Source: VAZQ01 sp036557705
Lineage (GTDB): Bacteria; Pseudomonadota; Alphaproteobacteria; Rhizobiales; Xanthobacteraceae
Reading direction: 5' to 3'
Assembly: GCA_036557705.1 (NCBI GenBank)
Contig: DATBHB010000015.1
Span: 1 to 64,000, forward strand
Length of the DNA stretch: 64,000 nt
Shown: piece after piece, positions 8,019-17,385 of the stretch
Position numbering within the stretch: position 1 is the stretch's first letter
Layout: every line of letters starts with the position of its first letter
Translations under genes and position numbers: made by a program
The notes under the pieces: generated by a model
Databases searched by the model: none
The model's input: only the letters and a program-made list of their open reading frames with translations
Told to the model about the DNA's origin: nothing

Positions 8019-8331
8019 TCATTCGATCACATCGTCGGCCAGCGCGAGCAGCCGATCCGGCACGGTCAGGCCGAGCACCTTGGCCGTCTTGAGATTGATC
8101 ACGAGTTCGAACTTGGTCGGCTGCACCACCGGCAGGCCCGCGACTTTCTCTCCTTTGAGAATTCTTCCTGTGTAGGCGGAATGCCACCAGTAATTCGGCG
8201 CGCTCGATGGCCGACGAGCCGCTGAGAAACCCGATCACCGGCATCGTCGGCTGCTGTGCGCGCGCCCCACGCGGCCGCGCCGCCGCACCGGCGAGAAGCG
8301 TGATGAACTCGCGCCGCTTGATGCCGAGCAT
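8019..8331 (-). pseudogene. Internally deleted PF04392 substrate-binding protein
   Basis: The first 50 or so codons (Met-Leu-Gly-Ile-Lys-Arg-Arg-Glu-Phe-Ile-Thr-Leu-Leu, signal peptide, Pro-Val-Ile-Gly-Phe-Leu-Ser) are a normal N-terminus of this family. After Leu-Leu-Val-Ala-Phe-Arg the sense jumps to another frame that encodes the family's C-terminus (Arg-Ile-Leu-Lys-Gly-Glu-Lys, then Pro-Thr-Lys-Phe-Glu-Leu-Val-Ile-Asn-Leu, ending Leu-Ala-Asp-Asp-Val-Ile-Glu at 8019). About 210-230 codons are lost between the two parts, with a frame change at the junction near 8174-8180. The open frame continues to 8002 in the wrong frame. It is a non-functional relic. Confidence 0.85.
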
Positions 8332-8554
8332 GGCGCCCTCCTGTGCTCAGCCAGGAGGTTAGCATTACAATCGTGCAGCAAATAGGCTGCTGCTGCCGAG
8401 CGGTCGTTCTGTACTGGCGTGAGGCCGCGGAGGCTTTGCCACCAGGCCTGCCGGCGTGGGCGCAATGACGCACCGCTTCTCGGGCTTTCTACATACGCAG
8501 CGGGGGGCGTAGCGCTCATAGCGCCCCAGGAGCCCGGCAATGCGTATGGCTCGG

Positions 8555-9553
8555 TTAATCCGCCTTGATGTTGGCGGCCCGGATGATCGGCGTCCAGCGC
8601 GCGATTTCGTTCTTCAACAGCACTCGTAGGGCCTGCTGGCCGCGCTGCGATTTCTTTGGAATGTCGTTTGCCAGTGCTACGAGGCGCTTGCGCGTGCCCT
8701 CGTCATCCAGCGCCCGGTCGAGAGCGTCGGTGAGTCTGTCCAGAATCGGCTTGGGGGTCCTCTTTGGTGCGAACAGGGCAAACCAGCCCGACGCCTGAAA
8801 CTCAGGAAGCCCAGCTTCTCTGGTCGCGGGTACCGTCGGCACCGCCGGATTGCGTGTCGGTGACGTGATCGCATACGCCTTGATCGTGCCTGCCTGTAGT
8901 TGGGGCGCGGCAGTAACAACGTCGGCACACTCGTAATCGACCTGACCAGCCACCAAGGCGCTCATGGCCGGCGCCCCGCCACTGAACGGCACCAGCGTCG
9001 GCCTCACATCCAGAATCGAATCGAGCAGCAGGCATGTCGAGAAAAATATGGAGCCCACGCCGGCGTGCCCGACGTTGAGTTTGGCGGCGTTTGCCTTCAC
9101 GAAGGCGATGAACTCTGTGAGGTCCTTCGGCGCAAAATCCTTTCGGGCCACCAGCATCAAGGGGATTTCGGAGACCATGCCGATAGGCTCGAAGTCGATC
9201 TCTGGCCTGTAGGGCAGGTTTGGGTAGAGCGCAGGTGCGGTGGCATGCGTCCCCATATGCCCCATCAGGATGGTGTAACCGTCAGGGTCGGCACGCATCG
9301 CACGGGTCGAGCCTACAATACCGCCAGCACCGGGAAGATTTTGAATGACGATCTGCTGGGCGAGCGTGCGCGCCATGTGCTTGCCGACGATCCGGGCGGC
9401 AACGTCGGTCCCTCCACCCGGAGCGAACGGGACGATCATGACGATTGGGCGCGACGGATAGCTTTGCGCCCGCGCACCCCGCGACGCGGCTGACAGCGCA
9501 GTAACGCCAGCGGCCATATGCAGGAACTGTCTACGGTGGGGGCATCTCATCAT
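8555..9553 (-). CDS. Bug-family tricarboxylate transporter substrate-binding protein (TctC-like)
   Basis: A 332-residue periplasmic binding protein. It has a Tat-like or Sec signal (Arg-Arg-Gln-Phe-Leu ... Gly-Ala-Arg-Ala-Gln), then the Bug-family signature Tyr-Pro-Ser-Arg-Pro-Ile near residue 32, Val-Pro-Phe-Ala-Pro-Gly-Gly-Gly-Thr-Asp, and Asn-Leu-Pro-Gly-Ala-Gly-Gly. These residues shape the carboxylate-binding pocket. No TctA/TctB membrane genes are adjacent, so it is one of the many orphan members found in beta- and alphaproteobacteria. Ligand probably a small carboxylate; not determinable here. The stretch 8332-8554 before it holds no recognisable gene. Confidence 0.88.
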   Translation of the reverse strand: MMRCPHRRQFLHMAAGVTALSAASRGARAQSYPSRPIVMIVPFAPGGGTDVAARIVGKHMARTLAQQIVIQNLPGAGGIVGSTRAMRADPDGYTILMGHMGTHATAPALYPNLPYRPEIDFEPIGMVSEIPLMLVARKDFAPKDLTEFIAFVKANAAKLNVGHAGVGSIFFSTCLLLDSILDVRPTLVPFSGGAPAMSALVAGQVDYECADVVTAAPQLQAGTIKAYAITSPTRNPAVPTVPATREAGLPEFQASGWFALFAPKRTPKPILDRLTDALDRALDDEGTRKRLVALANDIPKKSQRGQQALRVLLKNEIARWTPIIRAANIKAD

Positions 9554-9626
9554 GGCTCTCGCAGGTGTGCGCTGGCAGCCTACTCCACACCCGAAGCCGT
9601 CGGCAGTCGTGCCCCCAGGCGGTCGA

Positions 9627-10127
9627 TCATAATTCCATACCGCCTCGGCGCCGCCGGCCTGCCTCTCGCAGGTCGGTGAGCGACAGCCTCTTGGGCGCGG
9701 ACGGCGCGGGCAGTTTCTGTTCGGCGGGGGGTGGCGCAGATGGCTTCACTCCCGTTTGCGCCGCCGGCGGCAGCTTCGCCGGGGGCGCCACGTTCGCCGG
9801 GGGACTTACTCGTCTCGCCGACTCGGCGAGCCTCCTTTTCGCCAGCGCCTCATCCTCGGCCGTCACAGTGCCGGCAAGCTTGGCATCAAGGTCGATGCGG
9901 GACGCTCCCGCTGATAAGGCACCCAAATAACGGGCGTTGCTCGTGTAGGCTCGAAGTGCAGATTTCAGGTCGCGGTGCTGGACCGCATCACCGAGCGCGG
10001 TCAGAACGTCGGCGTGTATACCCACCTTGAGCGGCCGAGGATCGCGGCGGTTGAACGTGTGGGGGAATTGATCGCTCAATAGCTTGATGATGGCGCCGAT
10101 CCTGGCGCGCGTACCTGTTTTGCTCAT
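9627..10127 (-). CDS. proQ: ProQ/FinO-domain RNA-binding protein
   Basis: A 166-residue protein. Residues about 8-80 form a compact ProQ/FinO fold: Phe-Pro-His-Thr-Phe, Arg-Pro-Leu-Lys-Val-Gly-Ile-His-Ala-Asp, and Leu-Arg-Ala-Tyr-Thr near the end of the domain. The rest is a Pro/Ala-rich linker ending in a short basic stretch (Leu-Arg-Glu-Ala-Gly-Arg-Arg-Arg-Arg). The family binds structured RNAs and acts in sRNA regulation or plasmid fertility inhibition. It could belong to the chromosome or to a former mobile element; the hipBA operon beside it favours an accessory setting. The symbol denotes family membership, not proven orthology. Confidence 0.82.
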   Translation of the reverse strand: MSKTGTRARIGAIIKLLSDQFPHTFNRRDPRPLKVGIHADVLTALGDAVQHRDLKSALRAYTSNARYLGALSAGASRIDLDAKLAGTVTAEDEALAKRRLAESARRVSPPANVAPPAKLPPAAQTGVKPSAPPPAEQKLPAPSAPKRLSLTDLREAGRRRRGGMEL

Positions 10128-10394
10128 GGTCGCTCGGAATTACACATGCCTTCCGCCGCGCCAGAAATGCAGTGCGGCATAGTACGGGCGCTCGCCGGAG
10201 GAGAAACACCCAGCCTTGGGCGGCGCCGACGGTCGCGCGTGATAACTCAGACCGACCCGTAAGGTTTCAGCCTCGGAAGGCTTCACAAGCTGGCAGTAAC
10301 GCAATACCCCACAGAGGGTCCAAGCCAAGTCGCACGCATAGTTCTCAGCATAGTAACCGATCACGAACTTTCTTCGGGTACACCCGCCTGAAAG

Positions 10395-10460
10395 GTTCCC
10401 AAACGGGCACATTCCCGTTCCGATGTTGGAACTGCCGACCCAACATTCCCGCTCGGGAAC
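10395..10460. promoter_or_regulatory. Candidate hipBA operator array
   Basis: Between the ProQ-type gene and hipB there are repeated GTTCCC/CGGGAA elements. AACGGG at 10402-10407 pairs with CCCGTT at 10414-10419, and TTCCCG at 10446-10451 pairs with CGGGAA at 10454-10459. ACATTCCCG occurs as a direct repeat in both. Two or more inverted repeats just ahead of an HTH antitoxin gene fit HipB autoregulation. The rest of 10128-10482 shows nothing I recognise. Confidence 0.5.
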
Positions 10461-10482
10461 ATGCGGTCAGAACAGGTGCGAA

Positions 10483-10782
10483 ATGGATAACGACGAGGCC
10501 GTTGTGGAGCGTCGGGCTTTGCAGGCGGCCCTGGCATTCGGGTCCATGATCCGCAGCCGGCGGAAAGGCCTGAAAATGCGTCAGAATGATCTCGCTCTAG
10601 CAACGGGAGTCGGCCGCAGATTCGTGATCGAACTCGAAGCAGGCAAGCCGACCTGTCAGCTAGGACGGAGCTTGGCGATCGCTGAGGCGTTAGGGCTCAA
10701 GTTAGACAATGTGCTCGCCGCTGGCGCAGCGATCACTCCCGACCTCGAATTGCCCGAACTGGCTGAAGAGGCGACAGAATGA
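10483..10782 (+). CDS. hipB: HipB-type antitoxin, HTH regulator
   Basis: A 99-residue Xre-family protein. The helix-turn-helix spans about residues 28-75: Met-Arg-Gln-Asn-Asp-Leu-Ala as first helix, Gly-Val-Gly-Arg-Arg-Phe-Val as recognition helix, then Leu-Glu-Ala-Gly-Lys-Pro-Thr, which is typical of HipB proteins. The acidic tail is the toxin-contacting end. It should neutralise HipA and repress the operon from the repeats just upstream. ATG 10483, with AGGTG ahead of it, was preferred over an upstream frame start at 10423 that would run through those repeats. It overlaps hipA by ATGA (10779-10782). Confidence 0.88.
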   Translation: MDNDEAVVERRALQAALAFGSMIRSRRKGLKMRQNDLALATGVGRRFVIELEAGKPTCQLGRSLAIAEALGLKLDNVLAAGAAITPDLELPELAEEATE

Positions 10783-12104
10783 CTTCCGTACCTGTCTACT
10801 TTGAGCAGCGCCTCGTTGGGACCATTGATGTGAACAAGGACGGTCCAGGATTTACCTATGATCCCTTCTGGCTTGGGTTAAGAGGTGCGTTTCCAATCTC
10901 GACGACAATGCCGCTCAGATCCGAGCGCTTTTCCCCTGAGATTTTCCTTCCCTGGGCAGCAAACCTGCTGCCTGAAAGCGAACAGTTGCGCACGCTTGGC
11001 CAACTGCTTGGGATGGCAGCTGCCGATGTGGTGGGACTGCTCTCAGCAATCGGCGGCGACACCGCTGGCGCACTCTCTATTGGCCAGCCCGGGAGGACCG
11101 CCTCTGTTCACTGGCGACCGCTGGTCAACCCTGAAGATCTTGAACGCCTTATGGAGGAGTTGCCGAACAAGCCATTCCTCGTGGGCGAGGAAGGGGTGTC
11201 CATGTCGCTCGCAGGCGTGCAGACCAAGCTCGCCGTTGCGGTCGACGACGGCGGCTGCATCTGCGTGCCGATGAACGGTTCACCCTCCACGCATATCCTC
11301 AAGCCGGACTCTCGGCGCCTCCCCGGCAGCGTTCAGAATGAGGCGTTTTGCTTGACGCTGGCAAAGCGGCTGAAAATACCGACCCCAGATGTCACCACGG
11401 GCAAGGCAGGAGAGCGGACTTTTCTCCTCGCGAAGCGCTACGATCGAGCAAATGTGGGCGGCCGGTGGCGTCGCTTGCATCAAGAGGACTTTTGTCAAGC
11501 ACTCGGAAAGCCGCCGTCGGCCAAGTACGAATCCAATCGGACGGGAATTCCCGGTCCGACCTTAAAGCAGATGTTCGAGGTAGCACGGCAACATATGCCG
11601 GCAACCGATATCATCCGGTTGCTCGATATGATCGTGTTCAATGTAATTGCGTGCAATACGGACACACATGCCAAGAATTACTCCATCATGATCCGATCCA
11701 GCGGGGCATCGCTCGCCCCAATTTACGACGTCACGTGCGGCGAGGTCTGGGGGAGTATCACCAAAAACCTCGCCCAAGCGGTGGCAGGGGAGAGCAGGGG
11801 AGACCGCCTTACGAACAGGCATTGGCGGAGCTTCGCACGCGAGTGTGGGCTCAATCCTAAGCAGGTCTTGGACCGGGTTGGGGCGCTCGCAAAAGCCATT
11901 ATAACAGAAGCTCCCGCGGCCGAACGTGACGTGACCGCGATGCCAGCAGGCGCACACGAAATCCTGGTCCGGGCGCGAGCGGAGGTGGAGCGACGGGCGC
12001 ATATCCTATTGGCCCAGCTTTCCGAGGCGGAGAACAATTCAGATTTTGAAGAAGTCGACGCAGCTAAGGCTAAAGCGGCCCAGCCCGCCTCGGTCGCTTG
12101 CTAG
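10779..12104 (+). CDS. hipA: HipA-type serine/threonine kinase toxin
   Basis: A 441-residue HipA protein. Residues 1-100 are the N-terminal couple_hipA domain, and about 145-400 the kinase fold. The phosphate-loop region near Ser-Leu-Ala-Gly-Val-Gln-Thr-Lys is present, as are the catalytic Asn-Thr-Asp-x-His-x-Lys-Asn and the metal-binding Pro-Ile-Tyr-Asp-Val motif. In E. coli HipA phosphorylates GltX and blocks growth; the target here is unknown. All key residues are intact, so it looks active and depends on HipB encoded just upstream. The C-terminal 25 residues are a charged, Ala-rich extension. Confidence 0.93.
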   Translation: MTSVPVYFEQRLVGTIDVNKDGPGFTYDPFWLGLRGAFPISTTMPLRSERFSPEIFLPWAANLLPESEQLRTLGQLLGMAAADVVGLLSAIGGDTAGALSIGQPGRTASVHWRPLVNPEDLERLMEELPNKPFLVGEEGVSMSLAGVQTKLAVAVDDGGCICVPMNGSPSTHILKPDSRRLPGSVQNEAFCLTLAKRLKIPTPDVTTGKAGERTFLLAKRYDRANVGGRWRRLHQEDFCQALGKPPSAKYESNRTGIPGPTLKQMFEVARQHMPATDIIRLLDMIVFNVIACNTDTHAKNYSIMIRSSGASLAPIYDVTCGEVWGSITKNLAQAVAGESRGDRLTNRHWRSFARECGLNPKQVLDRVGALAKAIITEAPAAERDVTAMPAGAHEILVRARAEVERRAHILLAQLSEAENNSDFEEVDAAKAKAAQPASVAC

Positions 12105-12268
12105 GGGCGTTGAATCCCGTTCGCTTATTGAGTTACCAAAGCCGCAGCGTAAGCGTCCGGTGAAGACCGCGGGGTAACGCTGGACAACGTCCCGCAACGA
12201 AACCGCAACGAGCGAGAACAGGGACCAAACCCGCCGAAGGCTTCGACAAATTGCCCAACTGGCGGCTG

Positions 12269-12721
12269 CTATCCCCGGCCGCGATACGGCGGCACCGCCT
12301 GGTCCGGCACCCACACTCCCACCGGTAGTTTGCCCGCTTGCCAGAATACGTCGATCGGCATGCCGCCCCGCGGATACCAGTAGCCGCCGATCCGCAGCCA
12401 TTTCGGCGCGAGGACTTCGACAAGCTTCTTCCCGATCGCGACGGTGCAATCCTCGTGGAAGGCGCCGTGATTGCGAAAGCTGTTCAAATAGAGCTTCAAT
12501 GATTTCGATTCCACGAGCCATTTTCCCGGAACGTAATCGATCACGAGGTGGGCGAAATCAGGCTGTCCGGTGATCGGGCACAACGACGTGAATTCCGGCG
12601 CGGTGAACCGTGCCAGGTATTCCGCGTCCGAATGGGGATTGGCCACGCGGTCGAGCACCGCCTGCGAGGGCGATTCAGGAATGCGGCTCGGTTTGCCGAG
12701 ATGGCGTAGTGTGCGGGGCAT
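12269..12721 (-). CDS. queF: NADPH-dependent 7-cyano-7-deazaguanine reductase
   Basis: This short (150-residue) QueF reduces preQ0 to preQ1 in queuosine synthesis. The catalytic Cys lies in Leu-Cys-Pro-Ile-Thr-Gly-Gln-Pro-Asp-Phe near residues 48-57, followed by the QueF signature Glu-Ser-Lys-Ser-Leu-Lys-Leu-Tyr-Leu and Arg-Asn-His-Gly-Ala-Phe-His-Glu. It is the single-domain (YkvM) type. ATG 12721 is preferred over a TTG six codons upstream. Its start overlaps the end of the upstream PH-domain gene by 47 bases, so the two are likely cotranscribed. No other queuosine genes are in view. Confidence 0.95.
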   Translation of the reverse strand: MPRTLRHLGKPSRIPESPSQAVLDRVANPHSDAEYLARFTAPEFTSLCPITGQPDFAHLVIDYVPGKWLVESKSLKLYLNSFRNHGAFHEDCTVAIGKKLVEVLAPKWLRIGGYWYPRGGMPIDVFWQAGKLPVGVWVPDQAVPPYRGRG

Positions 12722-13193
12722 CGCGATTTTCCGGTCCAACGCCGGTAATGTGGTTTCGCAGTTCGATGGGATGCGCGATCCGCAGAAGCGGCTCGAACCC
12801 CGTCCCGGTGCCGCGCACCGTCACGTTGCCGAAGTCGAGGAGCCGTCCGAAGATCGACTGGTCGACGTCTACGCTCTCCACTTTGTCCATCATCATTTCG
12901 AAGGTATCGCGGCGGATCAATCCGGTCTTGTAGATGATCCGATGATTGGTCACTGCGATCTCTGTCGTCCACCAGGTGAACCATTCAGGAATCAGCAGGC
13001 CCAACGCGATGAGGGCGAACACCGCCGCGACGACCTCCCACAAGATGCTGCCGCCCGCGCCCAACTCGGCCCAGCCGATGGTCGCGAGGGCAGCAAGCGT
13101 GAAAATGAGCCCGGGCAAATAGATCATCCAATGAAGCGAGCCGAGATAGCGAACGACCTCGCCGGGCTGTAGGACGCGCTGCACATAGCTCAT
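12675..13193 (-). CDS. PH-domain (DUF304/bPH2) membrane protein
   Basis: A 172-residue protein with two hydrophobic segments (about residues 22-42 and 48-70) followed by a bacterial pleckstrin-homology domain: Val-Thr-Asn-His-Arg-Ile-Ile-Tyr-Lys-Thr-Gly and Val-Glu-Ser-Val-Asp-Val-Asp-Gln-Ser, then Gly-Asn-Val-Thr-Val-Arg-Gly-Thr. This arrangement is typical of the small YdbS/YdbT-like proteins of unknown function. The start at 13193 has GGAGG eight bases upstream. An open frame extends much further upstream but overlaps eno and is not real. It reads into queF. Confidence 0.88.
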   Translation of the reverse strand: MSYVQRVLQPGEVVRYLGSLHWMIYLPGLIFTLAALATIGWAELGAGGSILWEVVAAVFALIALGLLIPEWFTWWTTEIAVTNHRIIYKTGLIRRDTFEMMMDKVESVDVDQSIFGRLLDFGNVTVRGTGTGFEPLLRIAHPIELRNHITGVGPENRDAPHTTPSRQTEPHS

Positions 13194-13364
13194 CGGGAGC
13201 CTCCGCGGCGCAAGATAAAGGAGAGGGCCACCGTTCGCCACATCGCGTGTGCCAGCCCTTGCGCCGCATCTTTGGTCCTGTAGAGAAGCCGCCGGCGGAG
13301 ATCGATCACCGAGGTTTCCTGCCCGGGTTCCTGCGAGGATCGCGATTAATTTCACAGGACGCGC

Positions 13365-14648
<1,284 letters not shown>

Positions 14649-14651
<3 letters not shown>

Positions 14652-14806
14652 CCCGGATTGCGTCGTCGCGCCCGGCTGGTGAAATTCACCCCCGGCTCTT
14701 GACGGGATGACGCATTCCGGGGCGTCCAGGTCAGGTCCCGGGTTTCGCGGCGCGCCGCCCGGAGTAGGGTCCGCAGCAATCATCAGCGCCGCTCAACTCG
14801 GGCTAC
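14649..14806. repeat. Intergenic repeat bounded by GTAGCCCG/CGGGCTAC
   Basis: GTAGCCCG starts within the eno stop codon at 14649-14656 and its exact complement CGGGCTAC lies at 14799-14806. The DNA between is rich in CCCGG and GGG tracts without a credible gene. Palindromic GTAGCCCGG-type intergenic repeats are common in Bradyrhizobium-like genomes; this looks like a diverged or composite copy. It fills most of the eno-to-14900 gap. Confidence 0.4.
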
Positions 14807-14899
14807 ATTGCCCCGGAATAACCACAGGGATGACTTGCCCGCGCCGCCAAATCGCGATGGAATCCGCTTGACCATTGCAATCGGGGCTGTTGGGGCAGC

Positions 14900-15709
14900 A
14901 TGGACCAGTTGATCGGCTTGAAGTCATTGGATCGACAGCGGGCAACGGACCGGCTGAGCCAATTCGTTGCCGCCGCAGTCGATGCGGCGCCCTTGAGCGA
15001 AGCGCCGTTCTTTCATTTGCGGCTCGATCGAGCATTTCCCGACGACGTCTACGCCGCAATGCTCGCCGCGATGCCTTCGGCCTCCGACTATCGGCCAATG
15101 TCCGGGCGCGCAAAGGAAAGCGATATGGCCGACGGTACCCATACCCGGGTCAAGATCGATCTGTTTCCCGAATATATCCGGATCTTGCCGCCGGAGAAAC
15201 GAACGGTTTGGGACGTGGTAGGTCGAGCACTCTGCTCGGAGGGCGTCAAGGACGCCTTCATTCGGAGGCTTGCCCCTGGGCTCATGCGACGATTCGGAGG
15301 CCAGTTTGAGAGGGTCGGCATGTATCCGCTGCCGATCCTGACTCGCGACATCCCCGGCTACCGCATACCTCCGCATCCTGACACGCACTGGAAGGGCATC
15401 ACCGCTCAGTTCTATCTGCCGCGTGATGAGTCCGCGATGCACGTCGGAACCATCTTCCACTCCCGGGGGCCCGACGGCAGTCTGCCGAAGCATACGCAGA
15501 TGAAGTTTGCTCCGAACACCGGTTACGCCTTCGCGGTCGGCGAGGACACTTGGCATTCGGTGGATCCCGTAGGGCCTGAAGTGACCACGCGTGATTCGAT
15601 CCTCCTGACCTATTTCGTCGACGCCGGGCTGCTGCGGTATCTGCGCAACCGGTGGAAGAGAGTTGGAAACTTCCTGCTCAACGAGATCCGTGGCGCTGGG
15701 CGGCGGTAG
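14900..15709 (+). CDS. 2OG-Fe(II) oxygenase-like protein
   Basis: A 269-residue soluble protein. A His-Pro-Asp-Thr-His segment near residue 157 gives the His-x-Asp iron motif. Near residue 218 a distal His (Asp-Thr-Trp-His-Ser-Val) is followed by an Arg (Thr-Thr-Arg-Asp-Ser-Ile) at the spacing used for the second iron His and the 2-oxoglutarate Arg. The strand pattern between them (Ala-Gln-Phe-Tyr-Leu-Pro, Gly-Tyr-Ala-Phe-Ala-Val) fits a double-stranded beta-helix. Substrate unknown; some relatives sit in surface-polysaccharide loci, but no such neighbours are here. It lies alone between eno and ftsB. Confidence 0.6.
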   Translation: MDQLIGLKSLDRQRATDRLSQFVAAAVDAAPLSEAPFFHLRLDRAFPDDVYAAMLAAMPSASDYRPMSGRAKESDMADGTHTRVKIDLFPEYIRILPPEKRTVWDVVGRALCSEGVKDAFIRRLAPGLMRRFGGQFERVGMYPLPILTRDIPGYRIPPHPDTHWKGITAQFYLPRDESAMHVGTIFHSRGPDGSLPKHTQMKFAPNTGYAFAVGEDTWHSVDPVGPEVTTRDSILLTYFVDAGLLRYLRNRWKRVGNFLLNEIRGAGRR

Positions 15710-15788
15710 GTCGGGACACACTGACGAGACTGGTACGACGATCGGTGCGTTAAACGGACCTTAATTTGGCCCCGCCATTCTGACCGCC

Positions 15789-16121
15789 ATGGTCACTCGC
15801 CGCCGGCTTCGCTTGTTTCTGACTGCATTGAGCCTCTATGCCGTCGCTGCGCTTCTGATCGGCTATTTCGGTATCAATGCCTATACCGGTAATCACGGGT
15901 TGCGCGCCAAGCAGGATCTCGACCACCAGATTGCGCAACTGACGACCGAACTGTCCGCGCTCGAAGCCGAGCGTACGGTCTGGCAGCGCCGGGTATCGCT
16001 CCTGCGGTCCGAGAGCCTCGATCCCGACATGCTCGACGAACGTGCTCGCGCTCTCCTCGATTTTGCCAGTCCCAACGACCTCGTGCTGCGCCTCGGACCC
16101 ATTTCGGGCGGCACACGTTGA
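15789..16121 (+). CDS. ftsB: Septum formation initiator, FtsB/DivIC family
   Basis: A 110-residue bitopic inner-membrane protein. A basic N-terminus (Thr-Arg-Arg-Arg-Leu-Arg) is followed by one membrane segment (about 10-30), a coiled coil (about 40-75, heptads of Leu/Ile/Ala in Leu-Asp-His-Gln-Ile-Ala-Gln-Leu) and the short family motif Leu-Asp-Pro-Asp-Met-Leu-Asp-Glu-Arg-Ala-Arg. It acts in the FtsQLB subcomplex of the divisome. The position between eno and pdhA is conserved across many alphaproteobacteria. Confidence 0.92.
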   Translation: MVTRRRLRLFLTALSLYAVAALLIGYFGINAYTGNHGLRAKQDLDHQIAQLTTELSALEAERTVWQRRVSLLRSESLDPDMLDERARALLDFASPNDLVLRLGPISGGTR

Positions 16122-16296
16122 GGACAATACTGGCGATCGCGCGCAGCCTCATAACTGCGTTTGAGACGCTGGGGGCGACGGCGAGCCCGGTGGTAATTCG
16201 CCGGGATGCCATTGGCGCCCAGCTTTCGTCCCTGCGGGATTTCGGCTAAGTGAGCAAGCCTTTGGCCTTGCTTCGGAGCGAATTCGGAGGACCCCC

Positions 16297-17349
16297 ATGG
16301 CTGCCGCCAGCAATCCTGTCGCAGCATCAACCGCTCCAGCACGCCGCCCCGCGGGCGACCAGTCGGGCTCCCGTGCCGCCCCAATACCGGAACTGGACCG
16401 GGAGCAGGAGCTGGCGGCATTGCGAGCCATGCTGCTCATTCGCCGGTTCGAGGAGAAAGCCGGGCAGATGTACGGGATGGGGCTGATTGGCGGATTCTGC
16501 CACCTCTACATCGGCCAGGAGGCCGTTGTGGTTGGAATGCAGATGTCGCTCAAGCCCGGAGATGAAGTGATAACCGGCTATCGCGACCACGGCCATATGC
16601 TGGCCTGCGGCATGGATCCGAAGGGCGTCATGGCGGAGCTCACGGGGCGGCGCTCAGGCTATTCAAAAGGCAAGGGCGGCTCGATGCACATGTTTTCCGT
16701 GGAGAGAGGCTTCTTCGGCGGCCATGGCATCGTCGGCGCTCAGGTGCCGATAGGGACCGGCCTTGCGTTTGCCAACCGCTATCGCGGAAACGACAACGTA
16801 TCGCTCACCTATTTCGGCGATGGCGCCGCCAATCAGGGCCAAGTCTACGAGAGCTTCAACATGGCCCAATTGTGGAAGCTGCCAGTCGTCTATGTCATCG
16901 AAAATAACCAATACGGCATGGGCACCTCGGTGAAGCGTGCCTCGGCCACGACGGATTTATTCCATCGCGGTTGCGCTCACGGCATCCCCGGCGAACAGGT
17001 CGATGGAATGGACATTCGGGCGGTCAAGGCCGCCGGCGAGAAGGCGGTGAAATGGTGCCGCGAAGGCAACGGCCCAATCATTCTGGAAATGCTGACCTAC
17101 CGCTATCGCGGCCATTCCATGTCCGACCCGGCCAAATATCGGCCGAAGGAGGAGGTGGACAAGATGCGCACGGAGCATGATCCGATCGAGCAGGTGCGCA
17201 CGCGCTTGATCACCAAGAAACTCGCGACCGAAGAGGCGTTGCGGAAGCTCGATCAGGAGGTGCGCGCGGTCATCAATGAAGCTGCCGAATTCGCGACCCA
17301 CGAACCCGAACCCGATTCTGGCGAGCTGTACGCGGACGTGTATCCTTGA
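16297..17349 (+). CDS. pdhA: Pyruvate dehydrogenase E1 component, alpha subunit
   Basis: The 350-residue alpha subunit of the heterotetrameric E1 decarboxylates pyruvate using thiamine diphosphate. The first 33 residues are an Ala/Pro-rich leader; the fold starts at Glu-Leu-Asp-Arg-Glu-Gln. The TPP-binding motif runs from Gly-Asp-Gly-Ala-Ala-Asn-Gln-Gly to Glu-Asn-Asn in mid-protein, and Arg-Tyr-Arg-Gly-His-Ser marks the phosphorylation-loop region of the family. GGAGG lies seven bases ahead of the ATG. First gene of the pdhA-pdhB-DUF5076-pdhC cluster. Upstream (16253-16272) AGCAAG/CTTGCT could form a small leader hairpin. Confidence 0.97.
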   Translation: MAAASNPVAASTAPARRPAGDQSGSRAAPIPELDREQELAALRAMLLIRRFEEKAGQMYGMGLIGGFCHLYIGQEAVVVGMQMSLKPGDEVITGYRDHGHMLACGMDPKGVMAELTGRRSGYSKGKGGSMHMFSVERGFFGGHGIVGAQVPIGTGLAFANRYRGNDNVSLTYFGDGAANQGQVYESFNMAQLWKLPVVYVIENNQYGMGTSVKRASATTDLFHRGCAHGIPGEQVDGMDIRAVKAAGEKAVKWCREGNGPIILEMLTYRYRGHSMSDPAKYRPKEEVDKMRTEHDPIEQVRTRLITKKLATEEALRKLDQEVRAVINEAAEFATHEPEPDSGELYADVYP

Positions 17350-17385
17350 GATATTCTCGGAAAACTCCAAGCGAGCCCCGCCCCT

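Noticed and set aside
10140..10412. A 90-codon minus-strand frame upstream of hipB
   Set aside because: Cys-, Trp- and Arg-rich random-looking product lying across the candidate operator array.
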